This document shows, one piece after another, positions 4,722 through 5,773 of a stretch of 5,773 nt of DNA. The stretch lies in NCBI GenBank assembly GCA_030698645.1, contig JAUYMV010000195.1, positions 1-5,773 on the forward strand. Direction: 5' to 3'. Both the position numbers and the translations under genes were made by a program. Position 1 is the first letter of the stretch, and each line of letters opens with the position of its first letter. The notes below the pieces were generated by a model. That model worked only from the letters and a program-made list of their open reading frames with translations, was not told the DNA's origin and searched no databases. Source of the DNA: Mesorhizobium sp. (GTDB lineage Bacteria > Pseudomonadota > Alphaproteobacteria > Rhizobiales > Rhizobiaceae).

Positions 4722-5773
4722 CTACTCCGCCGGCTGGGGTTCTGCGCCGCCAAGCGACGGCGCGCCCGATTGTGGGCCGGCGCGGACCACGGGCTCGGCC
4801 ACCGGTGGGGGTTGAGCGGCGTCGGCCGCCGCCTTGTGCTCGCGGCGGTTGGTCTGCCAGTAGTCCCATGTGCCGACGATGCCGCGCGGCAGGAACAGCG
4901 TGACGAAGATGAAGAGGCCGCCGAGCGCGAACAGCCAGAGTTCGGGCAGCGCGCCGGTGAAATAGGATTTTCCGGTATTGACCAGGATCGCGCCGATGAT
5001 CGGGCCGACGATGGTGCCGCGTCCGCCGACGGCGGCCCAGACCACGACTTCGATCGAGTTCGCCGGTTCGAACTCGCCCGGATTGATGATGCCGACCTGC
5101 GGAACGTAGAGCGCGCCGGCGATGCCGGCCATCACGGCCGAGACCGTGAAGGCGAACAGTTTTACGTTCTCCGGCCGCCAGCCGAGAAAGCGCGTGCGGC
5201 TCTCGGCATCGCGCACGGCCACCAGCAGCTTGCCGTATTTCGACGACACGATCGCGGCGGTCACCGCGACGCCTGCGGCAAGCGCGATGGCCGAGGCTGC
5301 GAAGAGCGCCGAGCGCGTGCCGCCCGCCTGCACGTTGAAGCCGAGGATCTCCTTGAAATCGGTCAGGCCGTTATTGCCGCCAAAGCCCATATCGTTGCGG
5401 AAGAAGGCGAGCAGCAGCGCATAGGTCATCGCCTGGGTGATGATCGACAGATAGACGCCGGTGACGCGGGAGCGGAACGCGAACCAGCCGAAGACGAAGG
5501 CGAGCAGGCCGGGCACCACCATGACCATCAGCGCCGCGAACCAGAACTGGTCGAAGCCATACCAGAACCAGGGCAGTTCCTTGTAGTTCAGGAAAACCAT
5601 GAAATCGGGCAGGACCGGGTTGCCGTAGACGCCGCGGTCGCCGATCTGGCGCATCAGATACATGCCCATCGCATAGCCGCCGAGCGCGAAGAAGGCGCCG
5701 TGGCCGAGGCTGAGGATGCCGCAATAGCCCCAGACGAGATCGAGCGCGAGCGCCAGCAGCGCGTAGGTCAGAT
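4722..5773 (-). CDS. urtC: Urea ABC transporter permease UrtC (5' end outside window)
   Basis: Inner-membrane permease that, with UrtB, forms the urea channel of the importer. The frame stays open to the right edge, giving 349 visible residues of a usual 380-390 or so; the ATG at 5667-5669 is internal, because conserved sequence continues upstream (GYCGILSLGHGAFFALGGY, about 5673-5729). Several hydrophobic helices follow. The UrtC-like FRNDMGFGGNNGLTDF appears mid-protein, and the ATPase-contacting cytoplasmic loop is near KLLVAVRDAESRTRFLG. Next come YVPQVGIINPGEFEP and VVWAAVGGRGTIVGP, then the last helix ending FLPRGIVGTWDYW. After that about 40 residues of Ala/Pro-rich tail (from REHKAAADAAQPPP) probably extend into the cytoplasm, a variable feature. 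GFGGNNGLTDF and PQVGIINPGEF point to UrtC rather than LivM. It is 4 bases upstream of urtD; urtB and urtA should lie beyond the window. Confidence 0.95.
   Translation of the reverse strand, partial: LTYALLALALDLVWGYCGILSLGHGAFFALGGYAMGMYLMRQIGDRGVYGNPVLPDFMVFLNYKELPWFWYGFDQFWFAALMVMVVPGLLAFVFGWFAFRSRVTGVYLSIITQAMTYALLLAFFRNDMGFGGNNGLTDFKEILGFNVQAGGTRSALFAASAIALAAGVAVTAAIVSSKYGKLLVAVRDAESRTRFLGWRPENVKLFAFTVSAVMAGIAGALYVPQVGIINPGEFEPANSIEVVVWAAVGGRGTIVGPIIGAILVNTGKSYFTGALPELWLFALGGLFIFVTLFLPRGIVGTWDYWQTNRREHKAAADAAQPPPVAEPVVRAGPQSGAPSLGGAEPQPAE

Noticed and set aside
4718..4753. TTG start for urtD 12 codons upstream
   Set aside because: It would overlap urtC, adds a polar non-conserved tail, and the ATG at 4715-4717 has a good ribosome site.
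3875..4903. A 342-codon open frame on the plus strand opposite urtD
   Set aside because: It is antisense to urtD and the urtC tail, biased in composition and without a domain.
3080..5773. Branched-chain amino acid transporter (livMGF) instead of urea transporter
   Set aside because: Motifs such as SHGQKQWLEIGM in the first ATPase, PQGRE.FP with SGGQQQQLAIGRAL in the second, and GFGGNNGLTDF in the permease are those of UrtD, UrtE and UrtC.

Overview
The window looks like a chromosomal segment of a high-GC alphaproteobacterium, probably Hyphomicrobiales (rhizobial/Phyllobacteriaceae type, e.g. Mesorhizobium relatives). Three things support this. The protein sequences have a rhizobial style. 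The pyruvate dehydrogenase E1-beta carries an N-terminal lipoyl domain, as is usual in alphaproteobacteria. A divIC/ftsB-type gene sits directly upstream of pdhA. The genus assignment is inference from memory of the families; no search was run.

All supported genes are on the minus strand, so transcription runs from the right end to the left end. From right to left: (1) urtC, cut off at the right edge (4722-5773); urtD (3971-4717), 4 bases after urtC; and urtE (3080-3775). These are the permease and the two ATPases of a urea ABC importer. The 195-base gap between urtD and urtE holds a possible 66-codon gene with a good Shine-Dalgarno site and a GC-rich, multiply palindromic block that looks like a dispersed intergenic repeat. 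(2) A small FtsB/DivIC-like septum protein (2678-2995). (3) A regulatory-looking gap (2499-2677) with a very AT-rich block and two perfect inverted repeats. (4) pdhA (1449-2498), an unrecognised 94-residue two-helix membrane protein (1148-1432), and pdhB (1-1133), cut off at the left edge. These three are spaced 14-16 bases apart and clearly form an operon.

The left half makes the E1 component of the pyruvate dehydrogenase complex, which feeds acetyl-CoA into the TCA cycle; E2 (pdhC) and lpd are expected beyond the left edge. The right half imports urea; urtA and urtB are expected beyond the right edge. The two systems have no evident functional link. No rRNA, tRNA, CRISPR, insertion sequence or phage gene is visible, and no stretch above 300 bases lacks a gene. 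The window is mostly ordinary metabolism. The parts that merit a second look are the small membrane protein inside the pdh operon, the urtD-urtE insert with its bridging reading frame, and the structured pdhA leader.
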